A DNA stretch of 17,159 nt from GWF2-33-9 sp964405755 (lineage in GTDB: Bacteria > Bacteroidota > Ignavibacteria > Kapaibacteriales > UBA2268), in assembly GCA_964405755.1 (NCBI GenBank), contig CAYOPF010000055.1, positions 1 to 17,159 on the forward strand, given 5' to 3'. The notes beneath the pieces are model-generated. The model was not told the origin of the DNA, ran no database searches, and was given only the letters and a program-made list of their open reading frames with translations. The translations under genes and the position numbers were made by a program. Shown here piece after piece: positions 6,258 to 15,294 of this stretch. Position 1 is the stretch's first letter, and the number at the start of each line of letters is the position of its first letter.

Positions 6258-7640
6258 ATGTTTAAATCAGTTAATAATATCCATTTCGTTGGAATTGGTG
6301 GAATTGGGATGAGCGGTATTGCCGAGATTCTTCAAAATCAAGGTTTTAATGTGTCAGGTTCCGATATTGGAATTAATGAAAACACAACTTACTTGGAAAA
6401 ACTTGGTGTAAAAGTTTACTTAGGCCATAGTGCCGAAAATGTTCACGGTTCAGAAGTTGTTGTGTTTTCGAGTGCGGTAAATGTTGGAGAAAATCCTGAA
6501 ATTATTGAAGCTCAAAAATTAGGAATTCCAGTTCTGCGTCGAGCCGAAATGCTTGCAGAGATATCGAGAATGAAATACTCTATCGCTGTAGCCGGCACAC
6601 ATGGTAAAACCACAACCACTTCAATGGTTGGATTGATTTTAATAGAAGCAGGCTTTGATCCTACTGTTATTGTTGGTGGAAGACTGAAGGATTTCGGAGG
6701 TACTAATGCAAGATTAGGAAACGGTAATTGGATTATTGTGGAAGCTGACGAATACGATCGTTCATTTTTACAACTTTTACCGACAATTGCAATTGTAAAT
6801 AATATCGAACCAGAACACATGGACATTTACAAAGATTACGATGATTTGCTTGAAACTTTTACAAGTTTTAGCAACAAAATACCTTTTTATGGATTTCTTG
6901 CAGCCGGATTGGACGATAACGGTGTAAAAGATATCCTACCATTTGTGAACAAAAAGATCGTTTCTTATGGAATATCCAGAAATGCCGATTTCCGCGCCAA
7001 TAATATTGAAAGTTCTCCATTAGGAATCCAATATGATTTGTTGCTCGACGGAGAATTTCTTGGCAAAGTAAAACTTAATATACCTGGTATTCATAATGTT
7101 AAAAACTCTTTAGCAGCAATAACAGTAGCTAAAAAAATTGGCATTGAAACAGATGTATGTATTGAAGCTCTTGCCAAATTCAATGGAGTTTATCGTCGTT
7201 TTGATGTAAAAGAAGAATCGAAAGGTATAATGGTTATTGATGATTATGCTCACCACCCAACTGAGATTCAAGCAACACTCCAGGCGGCAAGGAGTGGTTG
7301 GAATAGAAGAATAATTGCAGTTTTTCAACCACATACCTACACTCGTACCCAGAAGTTCTTTAAGGAATTTGCCAGAGCGTTCGATGATGCAGATATAGTA
7401 ATTGTTACTGATGTTTATCCAGCAAGAGAATTACCAATAGAAGGTGTAGATGGTAAATTAATTGCCGATAACATGATTAAATATGGACATAAAAATGTTT
7501 ACTATATTCCTAAGTTCGACGATATATTACCATATTTGCAAGATCTTGTAAAAGAAAACGATATGGTAATTACCATTGGAGCTGGAAATATTGTAAGAAT
7601 TTCAGATACACTATTCGCTTACTTAAATAATAATTACTAA
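6258..7640 (+). CDS. murC: UDP-N-acetylmuramate--L-alanine ligase
   Basis: The 460-residue protein has normal MurC length and all expected parts. The N-terminal nucleotide-binding fold has HFVGIGGIGMSGIAE (9-23). The ATP-binding P-loop is AGTHGKTTTTSM (112-123). The central domain holds EADEYDRSF and NIEPEHMDIY (near 162-191), and the C-terminal domain holds DDYAHHPTEI (from Asp328) and HTYTRTQ. MurC adds L-alanine to UDP-MurNAc with ATP in the cytoplasm, the first step of the peptidoglycan stem peptide. AGGA sits upstream of the ATG in the 24-base gap after the amidohydrolase. No other mur or fts gene is adjacent, so murC lies outside the usual division and cell-wall cluster, at least within this window. 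Confidence 0.98.
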   Translation: MFKSVNNIHFVGIGGIGMSGIAEILQNQGFNVSGSDIGINENTTYLEKLGVKVYLGHSAENVHGSEVVVFSSAVNVGENPEIIEAQKLGIPVLRRAEMLAEISRMKYSIAVAGTHGKTTTTSMVGLILIEAGFDPTVIVGGRLKDFGGTNARLGNGNWIIVEADEYDRSFLQLLPTIAIVNNIEPEHMDIYKDYDDLLETFTSFSNKIPFYGFLAAGLDDNGVKDILPFVNKKIVSYGISRNADFRANNIESSPLGIQYDLLLDGEFLGKVKLNIPGIHNVKNSLAAITVAKKIGIETDVCIEALAKFNGVYRRFDVKEESKGIMVIDDYAHHPTEIQATLQAARSGWNRRIIAVFQPHTYTRTQKFFKEFARAFDDADIVIVTDVYPARELPIEGVDGKLIADNMIKYGHKNVYYIPKFDDILPYLQDLVKENDMVITIGAGNIVRISDTLFAYLNNNY

Positions 7641-7682
7641 TCATATTCGACTATTATTATCTAAATAATATTAATCAGTAGC

Positions 7683-9734
7683 ATGAACAACTTAATTAAA
7701 TTTTTTTCGGTTTTACTTTTCTTTTTTATAACATACAGTTTTGCTATAAAAGCGCAGGATTTGTCCAAAATTAACAAGCTAGTTCTACTTAATGTAGGAA
7801 ACGAAGAAATTACCTACGAACAACTGGAAAGAGCTTATCAGAAGAATGTAACAAAAAATCAACCCTTTCTTTATTTACTCGAAAAAGATAGTTTGAACGA
7901 CTTCCTAAATTTATACGCAAATTTTAGGTTGAAAGTTCTCGAAGCAAGGAGAAAAGGTTTGGACAAAGACTCAGCTATTATTGCCGAAAGTAATCAAAAC
8001 AGAAAAATTTTATCAGAAAACTACTTGTTCACTAAAAAATTAATTGAACCTAATGTAAACGAAATGCTTGAAAGACGCAAATGGGAGTATCAGTTTGCAA
8101 TTATTTTCACAACATTTTCTCAAGCACCTGTTAGAGATACCGTTAAAGCTTTCGAAAAAATAAACCAAGCTATGAATGAACTTCAAAATGGTGGAGATTT
8201 TGATTTCGTAGCCGGCAAATACAATGACGATGAAAATTTAGCTCGTCGTGGTGGAAAAGTTGATCAATGGATAACTTCCGGTAAAATTTATCGGGAATTA
8301 GAAGATGCAATTTATAAGACTGATGTAGGTCAGATTTATCCAAAGATTATAGTTACACCTTTTGGGTACTTTATTGTAAAAGTACTAACCAAGCAACAAC
8401 GAAAGTGGATTCTAGGTGGACATATTTTAATCAAAAATGAAGTTGATTCTACCATCGGAATTGTTAATAATCAGCCGAAAGTACAAAGCATTATCGACCG
8501 AATTAAAAAAGGTGAAAAGTTCGAAGATTTGGCATTAACTGAATCGAGCGATACTTACACAGCTTCTAACAAAGGCAAGTTCGAGGAGTTTTATTCGCGC
8601 TCAACTGGATTTGAAAAGAATAAGGGATTGTTAGATCCTAGATTTGTTGATTCACTGTTCTCGTTGAAGAAAAACCAGGTTTCTGGTCCGGTAATGACAG
8701 ATTTTGGAATTCATCTTATCAAATATTTCGATGATAAAGTATTGGATTTAGCAGCTGAAAAAGATGACGTTTACAAAATTTATCGAAGACAGTATCTGGA
8801 AGATGACAAACAAGTCTATTTTAATAAATTAATGCAAGAACTATCCTTTGAATTGAATTATATTGTGTTGGATGAGATGATATCTTCAATAGATACGAAT
8901 AAAAGTAATATAAATAAATCGTGGTCCGAAAATATTTCAAAAGATGTTAAAAACAAAGTACTATATACAATATCCAAGAAAAAGTTCACTGTTGCTACCT
9001 TAGTTGATGAAATGAATAAAAACAATCTTTTACGTGGCTATGCCACCAACAAAGACGGTATCATTAGTGCAATTAAAAAGATTTGTGAACCTATTTGTAT
9101 CGAGTATGCAACAAAGGATTTGGAAAAGGAATTCCCTGATTTCAAGATTATTTTGAATGAATTTAATGATGGGATACTTTTATTTAAAGCGGAGACATCA
9201 GAGATTTGGGATAAATTGAAATTCGATTCAACTCGTGCCAAGAAATATTTTGATACCACCAAAGTTAAGTATTACACAGATCCAATGTACGACATAACAG
9301 AAATATATGTTTTATCGGATTCATTAGCCCAAGAAATTTACAAATCTGCAATTAAAAGTTCGAATTTTGAAGAATTAGCCGCTCAATACACTCAAAGATC
9401 AGGTTTTCGCGAAAAATCTGGAAAAATGGGATTTATTTCGGGTAAATCAAATAAGTATGCAAAGTTGCTATACGAAAGAAACATTTTNNNNNNNNNNNNN
9501 ATAGTAAAACCAATTCAGGTAGAAAACGGTTATACTATTATGAAAATCAATAAATACGAAGAACCAAGATTGAAAACATTCGAAGAAGCTATACCAGATT
9601 TTGCATCAAAACTACAAGAACAATATCAGAAAGAATTATTAAATAATTGGCTGAATAATATTAAGAAAACATTCCCAGTGAAGATAAATCAAAAAAATGT
9701 AGAGCAAGTAACTAAATTTGCTAAGCAAAGATAA
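7683..9734 (+). CDS. Periplasmic peptidylprolyl isomerase / foldase with three parvulin-like domains
   Basis: The 683-residue protein has a signal peptide (about 1-24, cleavage near AIKA-QD). A helical SurA-like chaperone region spans about 28-130. Parvulin-like domains follow at about 135-236, 242-350 and 533-637, with a helical spacer at 350-530. Only the middle domain keeps both signature histidines (GGHILI, His247; GIHLIKY, His344); the first and third lack both, so they are probably binding modules. The likely role is folding outer-membrane proteins in transit through the periplasm. The third domain is cut by 13 Ns, which hide five residues but leave the frame open. It starts 42 bases after murC and is followed after 25 bases by a second foldase gene. 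Confidence 0.88.
   Translation: MNNLIKFFSVLLFFFITYSFAIKAQDLSKINKLVLLNVGNEEITYEQLERAYQKNVTKNQPFLYLLEKDSLNDFLNLYANFRLKVLEARRKGLDKDSAIIAESNQNRKILSENYLFTKKLIEPNVNEMLERRKWEYQFAIIFTTFSQAPVRDTVKAFEKINQAMNELQNGGDFDFVAGKYNDDENLARRGGKVDQWITSGKIYRELEDAIYKTDVGQIYPKIIVTPFGYFIVKVLTKQQRKWILGGHILIKNEVDSTIGIVNNQPKVQSIIDRIKKGEKFEDLALTESSDTYTASNKGKFEEFYSRSTGFEKNKGLLDPRFVDSLFSLKKNQVSGPVMTDFGIHLIKYFDDKVLDLAAEKDDVYKIYRRQYLEDDKQVYFNKLMQELSFELNYIVLDEMISSIDTNKSNINKSWSENISKDVKNKVLYTISKKKFTVATLVDEMNKNNLLRGYATNKDGIISAIKKICEPICIEYATKDLEKEFPDFKIILNEFNDGILLFKAETSEIWDKLKFDSTRAKKYFDTTKVKYYTDPMYDITEIYVLSDSLAQEIYKSAIKSSNFEELAAQYTQRSGFREKSGKMGFISGKSNKYAKLLYERNIXXXXXIVKPIQVENGYTIMKINKYEEPRLKTFEEAIPDFASKLQEQYQKELLNNWLNNIKKTFPVKINQKNVEQVTKFAKQR
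9488..9500. other. Assembly gap (13 Ns) inside the foldase gene
   Basis: A run of 13 N bases lies within the third parvulin-like domain. Frame and domain pattern continue on both sides (YERNI before, IVKPIQVENGYTIMKI after), as expected for about five missing residues of the usual ...G-x-I-x-x-P-I segment. The gap length therefore appears right and the gene is probably intact. Confidence 0.95.
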
Positions 9735-9759
9735 CTTAACAATAATAACAGACATTCAA

Positions 9760-11049
9760 ATGAAATTGAAATTAATAGTGATTTTATTCCTCTTATCTGC
9801 ATCAACAATGATTTCGCAAATGAAAAAAGGCGAAACACTCGACAAAATTGTTGCTATTGTGGGTGAAGAAGCTATTACTGATTCGGAAGTTAAAGGTAGA
9901 ATCGTATTTTTGTTGCAACAAAACCCAAATCTCAAATTTGATGATCTAAAAATCTATTCAGATGTTCTCAATTCAATAATCGACGAAAAACTTATATTGG
10001 CCAAGGCTAAAGAGGATTCCGTCGTAGTCAGCGACGAAGAAATAGAACAACGCTGGCAAATGTTTTTAGAGCAATCTGTAGTGCAGCTTGGTTCGGAGCA
10101 AAGGGTTGAACAAGTTTATGGGATGTCTATTCCCCGTATGAAGAATGAATTCAAAGATGACATACGAAATAAATTATTAAGCAACAAGCTTATTGAAACT
10201 GAATTGATGAGAGTTGAGGCATCCAAAAAAGATGTTGAAGATTTTTTTGAAAAGTATAAAGATTCAATCCCAACAATTCCCGAAGCAGTTTCTGTGTATC
10301 GGATTGTAAAAAAAGTTAAACCAAAGATACAGCAAAAAGAAGATATTTTTAAACTTGCACTAAAAATCCGTGATTCCATAATTATGTCGGGGAATTTTAA
10401 TGATTTTGCAAAAACATACAGCGAAGATAATGCAACCAAGAACGATGCTGGCGATTTAGGATGGATACAGAAAGGGAAATTTTTACCGGAATTGGAACGA
10501 GTTGGTTTTTCCATGCTTGTGGGTGAAGTGTCGCTCCCAATCGAAACTCCACTGGGATTTCATATTATCAAGGTAAAAGAAAAACGAAAGGACGAAATTA
10601 ACGTAAGTCATATACTTTTCCGATTTGGTCAAGGCGATGAAGATAAAGATATAGCTAAGAAATTTCTTGATTCAATAAAAGCAAAAATAAGTAATCTGGA
10701 AGATTTTAAAAGAATTGCAAAACAATATTCCGACGATGAAGACACTAAAGGTTTTAGTGGTTATATTGGGAATATGCCATTGGAATCTTTTCCTATTAGC
10801 GTAGTCGAAGCTTTAAAAGAAATTAATGTTGGTGAGGTTAGTAAGGTAGTTCCCCACGAAACCGATATGAACAAACAATCATATCAAATATTATTTAAAG
10901 AGAAAATTATCCCAGCTCATAAAGCCAATCTGGATCAAGATTATCAAGTATTGCAACAACAAGCGGTTCAATACAAGAAAATGCGTGTTTATAACGACTG
11001 GATAGATAAGTTACGAAAAAAGATGTATTGGGAAATTATCGAAAATTAA
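9760..11049 (+). CDS. SurA-like periplasmic chaperone / peptidylprolyl isomerase
   Basis: The 429-residue protein matches SurA in length and layout. It has a signal peptide (1-20, LKLIVILFLLSASTMIS), an N-terminal chaperone region starting LDKIVAIVGEEAITDSEV (27-44) and running to about 165, and two parvulin domains at about 175-273 and 280-382. It ends with a C-terminal helix as in SurA. The second domain has the SHIL motif (His284) but lacks the C-terminal His; the first has only the C-terminal one (GFHIIKV). SurA binds unfolded outer-membrane proteins and delivers them to BAM. The ATG at 9760 is preferred to an in-frame TTG at 9718 because it starts directly with the signal peptide and avoids overlapping the previous gene. 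It is the last gene of the run; its stop overlaps the stop of the convergent gene. Confidence 0.9.
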   Translation: MKLKLIVILFLLSASTMISQMKKGETLDKIVAIVGEEAITDSEVKGRIVFLLQQNPNLKFDDLKIYSDVLNSIIDEKLILAKAKEDSVVVSDEEIEQRWQMFLEQSVVQLGSEQRVEQVYGMSIPRMKNEFKDDIRNKLLSNKLIETELMRVEASKKDVEDFFEKYKDSIPTIPEAVSVYRIVKKVKPKIQQKEDIFKLALKIRDSIIMSGNFNDFAKTYSEDNATKNDAGDLGWIQKGKFLPELERVGFSMLVGEVSLPIETPLGFHIIKVKEKRKDEINVSHILFRFGQGDEDKDIAKKFLDSIKAKISNLEDFKRIAKQYSDDEDTKGFSGYIGNMPLESFPISVVEALKEINVGEVSKVVPHETDMNKQSYQILFKEKIIPAHKANLDQDYQVLQQQAVQYKKMRVYNDWIDKLRKKMYWEIIEN

Positions 11050-11918
11050 AATCCTATATAAGATACTTTTATAAAAACAAATTGATTACGAAAGGTCCTA
11101 TCTGAATTGAAGAAAAGATAGGGCTTTTTGTTCATAGTTTGCGTAATTACTAAAGTTATCAGTGATTTGTAAATATTTTTATATAACCAATAATTGGATC
11201 CAATTTTTACTTGAAATTCATCATCAAGGAGTTCCATCCATTTTTGCAAAACAATTTCAGTAGTGTAAGCAACCGCCCATTTTCCTAATTCGAATTCTGG
11301 ATATATATAGTTCTGTGAGTAGTTAAGGCCCAAATGCAACTTATCGAATAATTCAATTGACAAAGCTCCTCCATAGTTTCTTCCAAATTTATAATGTTGG
11401 TCGAAATTTTGAATTTGAGGATTTATTTCATACATTCTAAAATAATCTTCAAAATCGAATTTTGTCCAAATTAAACTCGCACTATGCTGGAACTCAAGTC
11501 CAAAATGATCGGATTTTACTCCCATTCCATCAATTGCTTTTAACCCAAAAATCCAACCATCTATTGTTTTACCGTTAGTTTTCCAAGTTTTTGGTTTTAA
11601 GTGAGAAGATTGATTTTCGAAATAAACTCTCTCCCCAAAGTGTAAATAGTAGGGTAAAGTTGTTTTATTTTTCTTTATTCTAACAAAACCATACTCGACA
11701 CCAAGATTGTAAGAATTAGCAAATATTTCTGACGGATACAATAAAGAATTATCATTGGAACCGATGCCATACCATAGAGAAATGATGGGTTGATTCACGA
11801 GTTTTTCTTCCTCGAATTTTTCCAATAAACCCAAAAAACTTGATTCCCAATTAGAAAAAACACAAAAATTAGGTAGAAATAATGTTAAAACTACTAGTTT
11901 CAATACATTTTGTTTCAT
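11046..11918 (-). CDS. Exported protein of unknown function, possibly beta-barrel
   Basis: I do not recognise a family. The 290-residue protein begins with a signal-like peptide (MKQNVLKLVVLTLFLPNFCVFS). The mature part is rich in aromatic and alternating polar residues (for example YNLGVEYGFVRI, HLGLNYSQNYIY, VFIKVSYIGF) and ends in Phe, which fits an outer-membrane beta-barrel. The ATG at 11918 is preferred because it begins the signal peptide one base after the uvrA stop; an in-frame ATG at 11933 would add five residues and overlap uvrA. It is very likely co-transcribed and translationally coupled with uvrA, without an obvious functional link. Its stop codon shares the palindrome TTAA with the convergent SurA-like gene. 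Confidence 0.7.
   Translation of the reverse strand: MKQNVLKLVVLTLFLPNFCVFSNWESSFLGLLEKFEEEKLVNQPIISLWYGIGSNDNSLLYPSEIFANSYNLGVEYGFVRIKKNKTTLPYYLHFGERVYFENQSSHLKPKTWKTNGKTIDGWIFGLKAIDGMGVKSDHFGLEFQHSASLIWTKFDFEDYFRMYEINPQIQNFDQHYKFGRNYGGALSIELFDKLHLGLNYSQNYIYPEFELGKWAVAYTTEIVLQKWMELLDDEFQVKIGSNYWLYKNIYKSLITLVITQTMNKKPYLFFNSDRTFRNQFVFIKVSYIGF
11094..11129 (+). terminator. Rho-independent terminator of the foldase operon, inside the convergent gene
   Basis: On the plus strand, GTCCTATCT (11095-11103) pairs with AGATAGGGC (11116-11124), nine pairs including one G-U, around a 12-base loop. T5 follows (11125-11129). It lies 45 bases after the SurA-like stop codon, within the 3' coding part of the exported-protein gene on the other strand. 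The minus-strand reading has no T-run after the stem, so it should act on plus-strand transcription only. Confidence 0.7.
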
Positions 11919-11919
11919 A

Positions 11920-14712
11920 TTAAAATAACGCATAATTCCTTAGAGAAAGTGCAGTTGGGGTATTGATGTTTAGGAAATCGGGAACTATTCCGCTAAAAAC
12001 AAGATTGCCACCGTCGTTACCTGCACCTGGTCCTAAATCAATTATCCAGTCTGCATTTTTTACTATTTCGAGATTATGTTCAACTATTATGACAGAATTA
12101 CCATCATTCACAAGTTTTGTAATTGAGTTATATAATTTGGAAATGTCATCCAAATGCAAACCAGTTGTGGGTTCATCGAAAATTATCAAATTGTTTTGGT
12201 AATTCTTGGAATCTAAAAAATCCGCAATCTTTAGTCGTTGAGATTCTCCTCCACTTAGTACTGTACTGGATTGACCGAGTGTAAGGTACCCAAGTCCCAA
12301 ATCAGCTAGTGTTTTCAACTTTCTAGTAATTTGTGGGATTTCCGAAAAGAATTCTAAGGCTTGATCAACAGTCATTTCCAAAACATCAACTATAGTTTTC
12401 CCTTTGTATGTAAAATGTAATGCTTCGCTTTTGTAACGTTTGCCTCCACAAGCTTCGCAAGTCAATTGAATATTTGCCAAAAACTGCATATCGATTGTAA
12501 CATATCCATCACCTTCGCAAACCTCACATCTTCCTCCAGGTACATTAAAGGAAAAATAACCTGGTTTCAGTCCAAATTGTTTTGCTAATTGGGTGGAAGC
12601 AAAAACATCGCGTATTGCATCGAAAGCCTTGGTATATGTTGCTGGTGTTGAACGAGAAGATCGGCCAATAGGGGACTGGTCTATAATTTGAATTTGGTCT
12701 ATTAATTCATGGCCTTCAATTTTTTCAAATTTTGTTGCTTTAGTATTTGGCTCACCCCTCAGTTTCCTGATTCCATTGTAAATGATGTCCGTAACCAAAG
12801 TACTCTTTCCAGAACCAGAAACACCAGTTACAACTGTTATACAATTTAAAGGTATTTCTACCAAATCCATTTTCAAATTGTTCTCACGAGGATTAATTAT
12901 ACGGAGCTTCCTATTAATACTTCTTTTGGAATTTACTTTTTCAATTTTTTTCCTTTTTGTTAAATAGTCCGATGTTATTGAAATTTCATCTTTTATTAAC
13001 TCTGGATAATCACCTTTAAAAACAGCTTCGCCACCTTTATCTCCAGCCTTTGGTCCCAATTCGATAATGTAATCTGCATTTTGTATAACATCTAAATCGT
13101 GTTCTACCACAACGATTGTGTTGCCTATATCCCTCATACTTCTTATGATATTTATTAATTTGTTGGTGTCCGATGGGTGAAGACCAATGCTTGGTTCATC
13201 CAGGACAAATAAGGTACCAACCAATGATGAGCCCAAAGCAGTAGCCAAATTGATTCGTTGAAGTTCACCACCAGAAAGAGTATGCGATAATCTTGATAAA
13301 GTTAGGTAACCAAGGCCAATTTTTACCAATAATTCGAGACGTCGTCTAATTTCTACTAAGACTTGTTTAGCAATTTTAAAGTCATAATCATTCAACTTTA
13401 AGTCATTAAAAAAAATACATGCTTCGGATATTGGCATTTCAATCAATTTAGGTAAATTCATCTCTTGAATAAAGACTTGACGAGCTGATGTTCGAATTCT
13501 CGAACCATTGCATGATTTACATTGTGTATAGCCACGATAACGGTTAGCCAAAATTCTGTATTGAACCTTATAATTGTTTTCTTCGAAATGTTGTAAAACT
13601 CCATTTATACCACGAAAACGACTTTTCCCTTCCCATAAAAGTCTTTTTTCATTGTCGTCAAGTAAAAAATATGGTTTATCTATTGGAAATCCAGTTTTCT
13701 TAAGCCCATTAAGTAATTCGAATAACAAGTTGGACATTGCTTCTGTTCTTAGCGGGTGCAAAGCACCATCTTCCATAGATTTTGATACATCTGGAATAAG
13801 CAATTCTTCATCCCATCCTATTGTTCTGCCAAATCCCTGACATTGACGACAAGCGCCTAATGGACTGTTAAAGCTAAAAAGATGCGGTGATGGTTCCTGA
13901 TATACTATTTCACAATCGGAACATTCGAAAATCGAACTGTATTTGTAATCCATGTCCATGTCAATATCGCGGATGATTACTCTTCCATCACCCATTCCAA
14001 ATGCTGTTTCGATTGAATCGGTCAATCTTGAAATTATTTCCTCATCGGGATTATATATTACTCTGTCCACTAAAATGTACAGCTCTTCATTCAACAAATT
14101 TGTTTCTATGTCACTATTCTCGAAATCTATAATTTCGTTTGAACCTTTTTTGATAGCACGAAAAAAACCTAATTCACGAAATTTCTGCAATTCATTTTTC
14201 AAATTCTTAGTTTGAGGAGAAACCGGAAACATAATGTATAACTTAGTATTCCCAGCGATTGACTTTAAAGAATTGACAGCGCTTTGAGCAGAATCTTTTT
14301 GCATAGGTTGATTGCATTTATAGCAATATGTTTTTCCAACCCGTGCAAATAAAATTCTAAGCAAATCATAAACTTCAGAAATTGTTCCAACAGTCGAGCG
14401 TGGATTTCTCGGAGGTGATTTTTGCTCAATTGCTACTGCAGGGGGCAATCCACCAATTGATTCCACTTTAGGTTTTTCCATTCTCTCTAAAAACTGTCGA
14501 GTATATGACGATAATGATTCAACAAATCTGCGTTGGCCTTCGGCATAAAGAGTGTCGAATGCCAAAGTAGATTTACCCGAACCAGAGATGCCTGTTATCA
14601 CAGTTATTTTATTACGAGGTATTGATAAAGATATGTTTTTTAAATTGTTTTGGAAAGCATTATTAATCGTAATAAATTGATTGTTATCTTGTATAATATC
14701 TTTTTTTTTCAT
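11920..14712 (-). CDS. uvrA: UvrABC excision nuclease subunit A
   Basis: The 930-residue protein has normal UvrA length and both ABC modules. Module one has Walker A GISGSGKST (41-49), signature LSGGE (479-483) and Walker B FVLDEPS (502-508). Module two has Walker A GVSGSGKST (630-638), signature LSGGE (819-823) and Walker B IIFDEPT (843-849). Zinc modules are Cys264/267/288/291 and Cys729/732/752/755. The UvrB-binding insertion (about 131-245) is present, so this is a full UvrA and not a short paralogue lacking that domain. UvrA dimers scan DNA for bulky lesions and load UvrB. No uvrB or uvrC lies in the window. The exported-protein gene follows one base after its stop. It is divergent from the TerB-like gene across a 99-base AT-rich region. 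Confidence 0.98.
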   Translation of the reverse strand: MKKKDIIQDNNQFITINNAFQNNLKNISLSIPRNKITVITGISGSGKSTLAFDTLYAEGQRRFVESLSSYTRQFLERMEKPKVESIGGLPPAVAIEQKSPPRNPRSTVGTISEVYDLLRILFARVGKTYCYKCNQPMQKDSAQSAVNSLKSIAGNTKLYIMFPVSPQTKNLKNELQKFRELGFFRAIKKGSNEIIDFENSDIETNLLNEELYILVDRVIYNPDEEIISRLTDSIETAFGMGDGRVIIRDIDMDMDYKYSSIFECSDCEIVYQEPSPHLFSFNSPLGACRQCQGFGRTIGWDEELLIPDVSKSMEDGALHPLRTEAMSNLLFELLNGLKKTGFPIDKPYFLLDDNEKRLLWEGKSRFRGINGVLQHFEENNYKVQYRILANRYRGYTQCKSCNGSRIRTSARQVFIQEMNLPKLIEMPISEACIFFNDLKLNDYDFKIAKQVLVEIRRRLELLVKIGLGYLTLSRLSHTLSGGELQRINLATALGSSLVGTLFVLDEPSIGLHPSDTNKLINIIRSMRDIGNTIVVVEHDLDVIQNADYIIELGPKAGDKGGEAVFKGDYPELIKDEISITSDYLTKRKKIEKVNSKRSINRKLRIINPRENNLKMDLVEIPLNCITVVTGVSGSGKSTLVTDIIYNGIRKLRGEPNTKATKFEKIEGHELIDQIQIIDQSPIGRSSRSTPATYTKAFDAIRDVFASTQLAKQFGLKPGYFSFNVPGGRCEVCEGDGYVTIDMQFLANIQLTCEACGGKRYKSEALHFTYKGKTIVDVLEMTVDQALEFFSEIPQITRKLKTLADLGLGYLTLGQSSTVLSGGESQRLKIADFLDSKNYQNNLIIFDEPTTGLHLDDISKLYNSITKLVNDGNSVIIVEHNLEIVKNADWIIDLGPGAGNDGGNLVFSGIVPDFLNINTPTALSLRNYALF

Positions 14713-14767
14713 AGAAATATATAAAATATGTTAAAAATTAAATAAAAATTAGTTAAATTTATAATTC

Positions 14768-14775
14768 TATTTTTG
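14768..14775 (+). promoter_or_regulatory. Candidate promoter -7 element (TATTTTTG) of the TerB-like/sensor unit
   Basis: TATTTTTG fits TAnnTTTG and lies 36 bases before the ATG at 14812, in the uvrA-divergent gap 14713-14811. No convincing -33 element is seen, and no exact TAnnTTTG was found for uvrA on the other strand. Confidence 0.35.
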
Positions 14776-14811
14776 TAAATTAGTAATTGTTTAAATAAAA
14801 GAATAAAAAAA

Positions 14812-15294
14812 ATGAAAGAATTATTTTCAGAACAAGAATGGGATTTACTCCATAAAACCCCTGCCATTGTATTATCAATGGTTGCATCAGCTGATGGAAA
14901 AGTCGATAACAAAGAATTGAATGCATTTTCAAACTTTTGTTCAAGTAAAAATGAGTTTAGATCCGAGCTTGTCAAGATATTGCTGCCTAATGATTCAAAC
15001 AAGTACATAGACGAAGTATTTCCAAAAACCGATAAGAACACAATAAAAGATATTTTACGAGAAATCGATGTAACATTGGATTTGAAAGTAAGCCCAGTTG
15101 AATCCAAAGCATTCAAACACCACTTAATAGCATTAGGCGTTTATATTGCCAATTCCTCAGGAAAAATGTTTCAACATAATATAAGCGAAGACGAGGACGA
15201 AACAATCAACAAATTTGCAAATTATATTGATATTGATGCAGCTCAGTTGTTCAAAACAACTCTGGTTGATGAAATTTTACAAAAAATTGAATAG
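14812..15294 (+). CDS. TerB-like small cytoplasmic protein
   Basis: The 160-residue, acidic, all-helical protein has no signal or membrane segment. Residues 17-37 (AIVLSMVASADGKVDNKE within this) carry the TerB-like pattern: a helix, then ADGxVDxxEL with acidic residues Asp28, Asp32 and Glu35. Residues 104-135 look like a second, weaker copy (helix, SSGK, then an acidic SEDEDETI helix), which fits the internal pseudo-symmetry of the TerB fold. TerB-like domains occur in tellurite-resistance proteins and DnaJ-like co-chaperones and can bind metal; no specific role follows from this. The gene lies 36 bases before the large sensor gene on the same strand, so both may be one unit. The assignment is by pattern only. 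Confidence 0.7.
   Translation: MKELFSEQEWDLLHKTPAIVLSMVASADGKVDNKELNAFSNFCSSKNEFRSELVKILLPNDSNKYIDEVFPKTDKNTIKDILREIDVTLDLKVSPVESKAFKHHLIALGVYIANSSGKMFQHNISEDEDETINKFANYIDIDAAQLFKTTLVDEILQKIE

Noticed and set aside
6512..6826. Minus-strand open frames inside murC, and a similar one at 10116-10514 inside the SurA-like gene
   Set aside because: Antisense shadows of well-recognised genes, with no independent support.
11920..14712. Extra CxxC pairs in UvrA (Cys130/133 and Cys398/401) as an unusual feature
   Set aside because: Additional CxxC pairs at these places are common in bacterial UvrA, and the two standard zinc modules have normal spacing.
14713..14811. Small RNA or riboswitch in the uvrA divergent gap
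   Set aside because: The region is almost entirely A/T with no stable stem or conserved motif; only a promoter-like element can be supported.
14709..15116. Minus-strand open frame opposite the TerB-like gene
   Set aside because: It ends against the uvrA start and covers the divergent promoter region; the plus-strand frame has a TerB-like motif and a plausible promoter.
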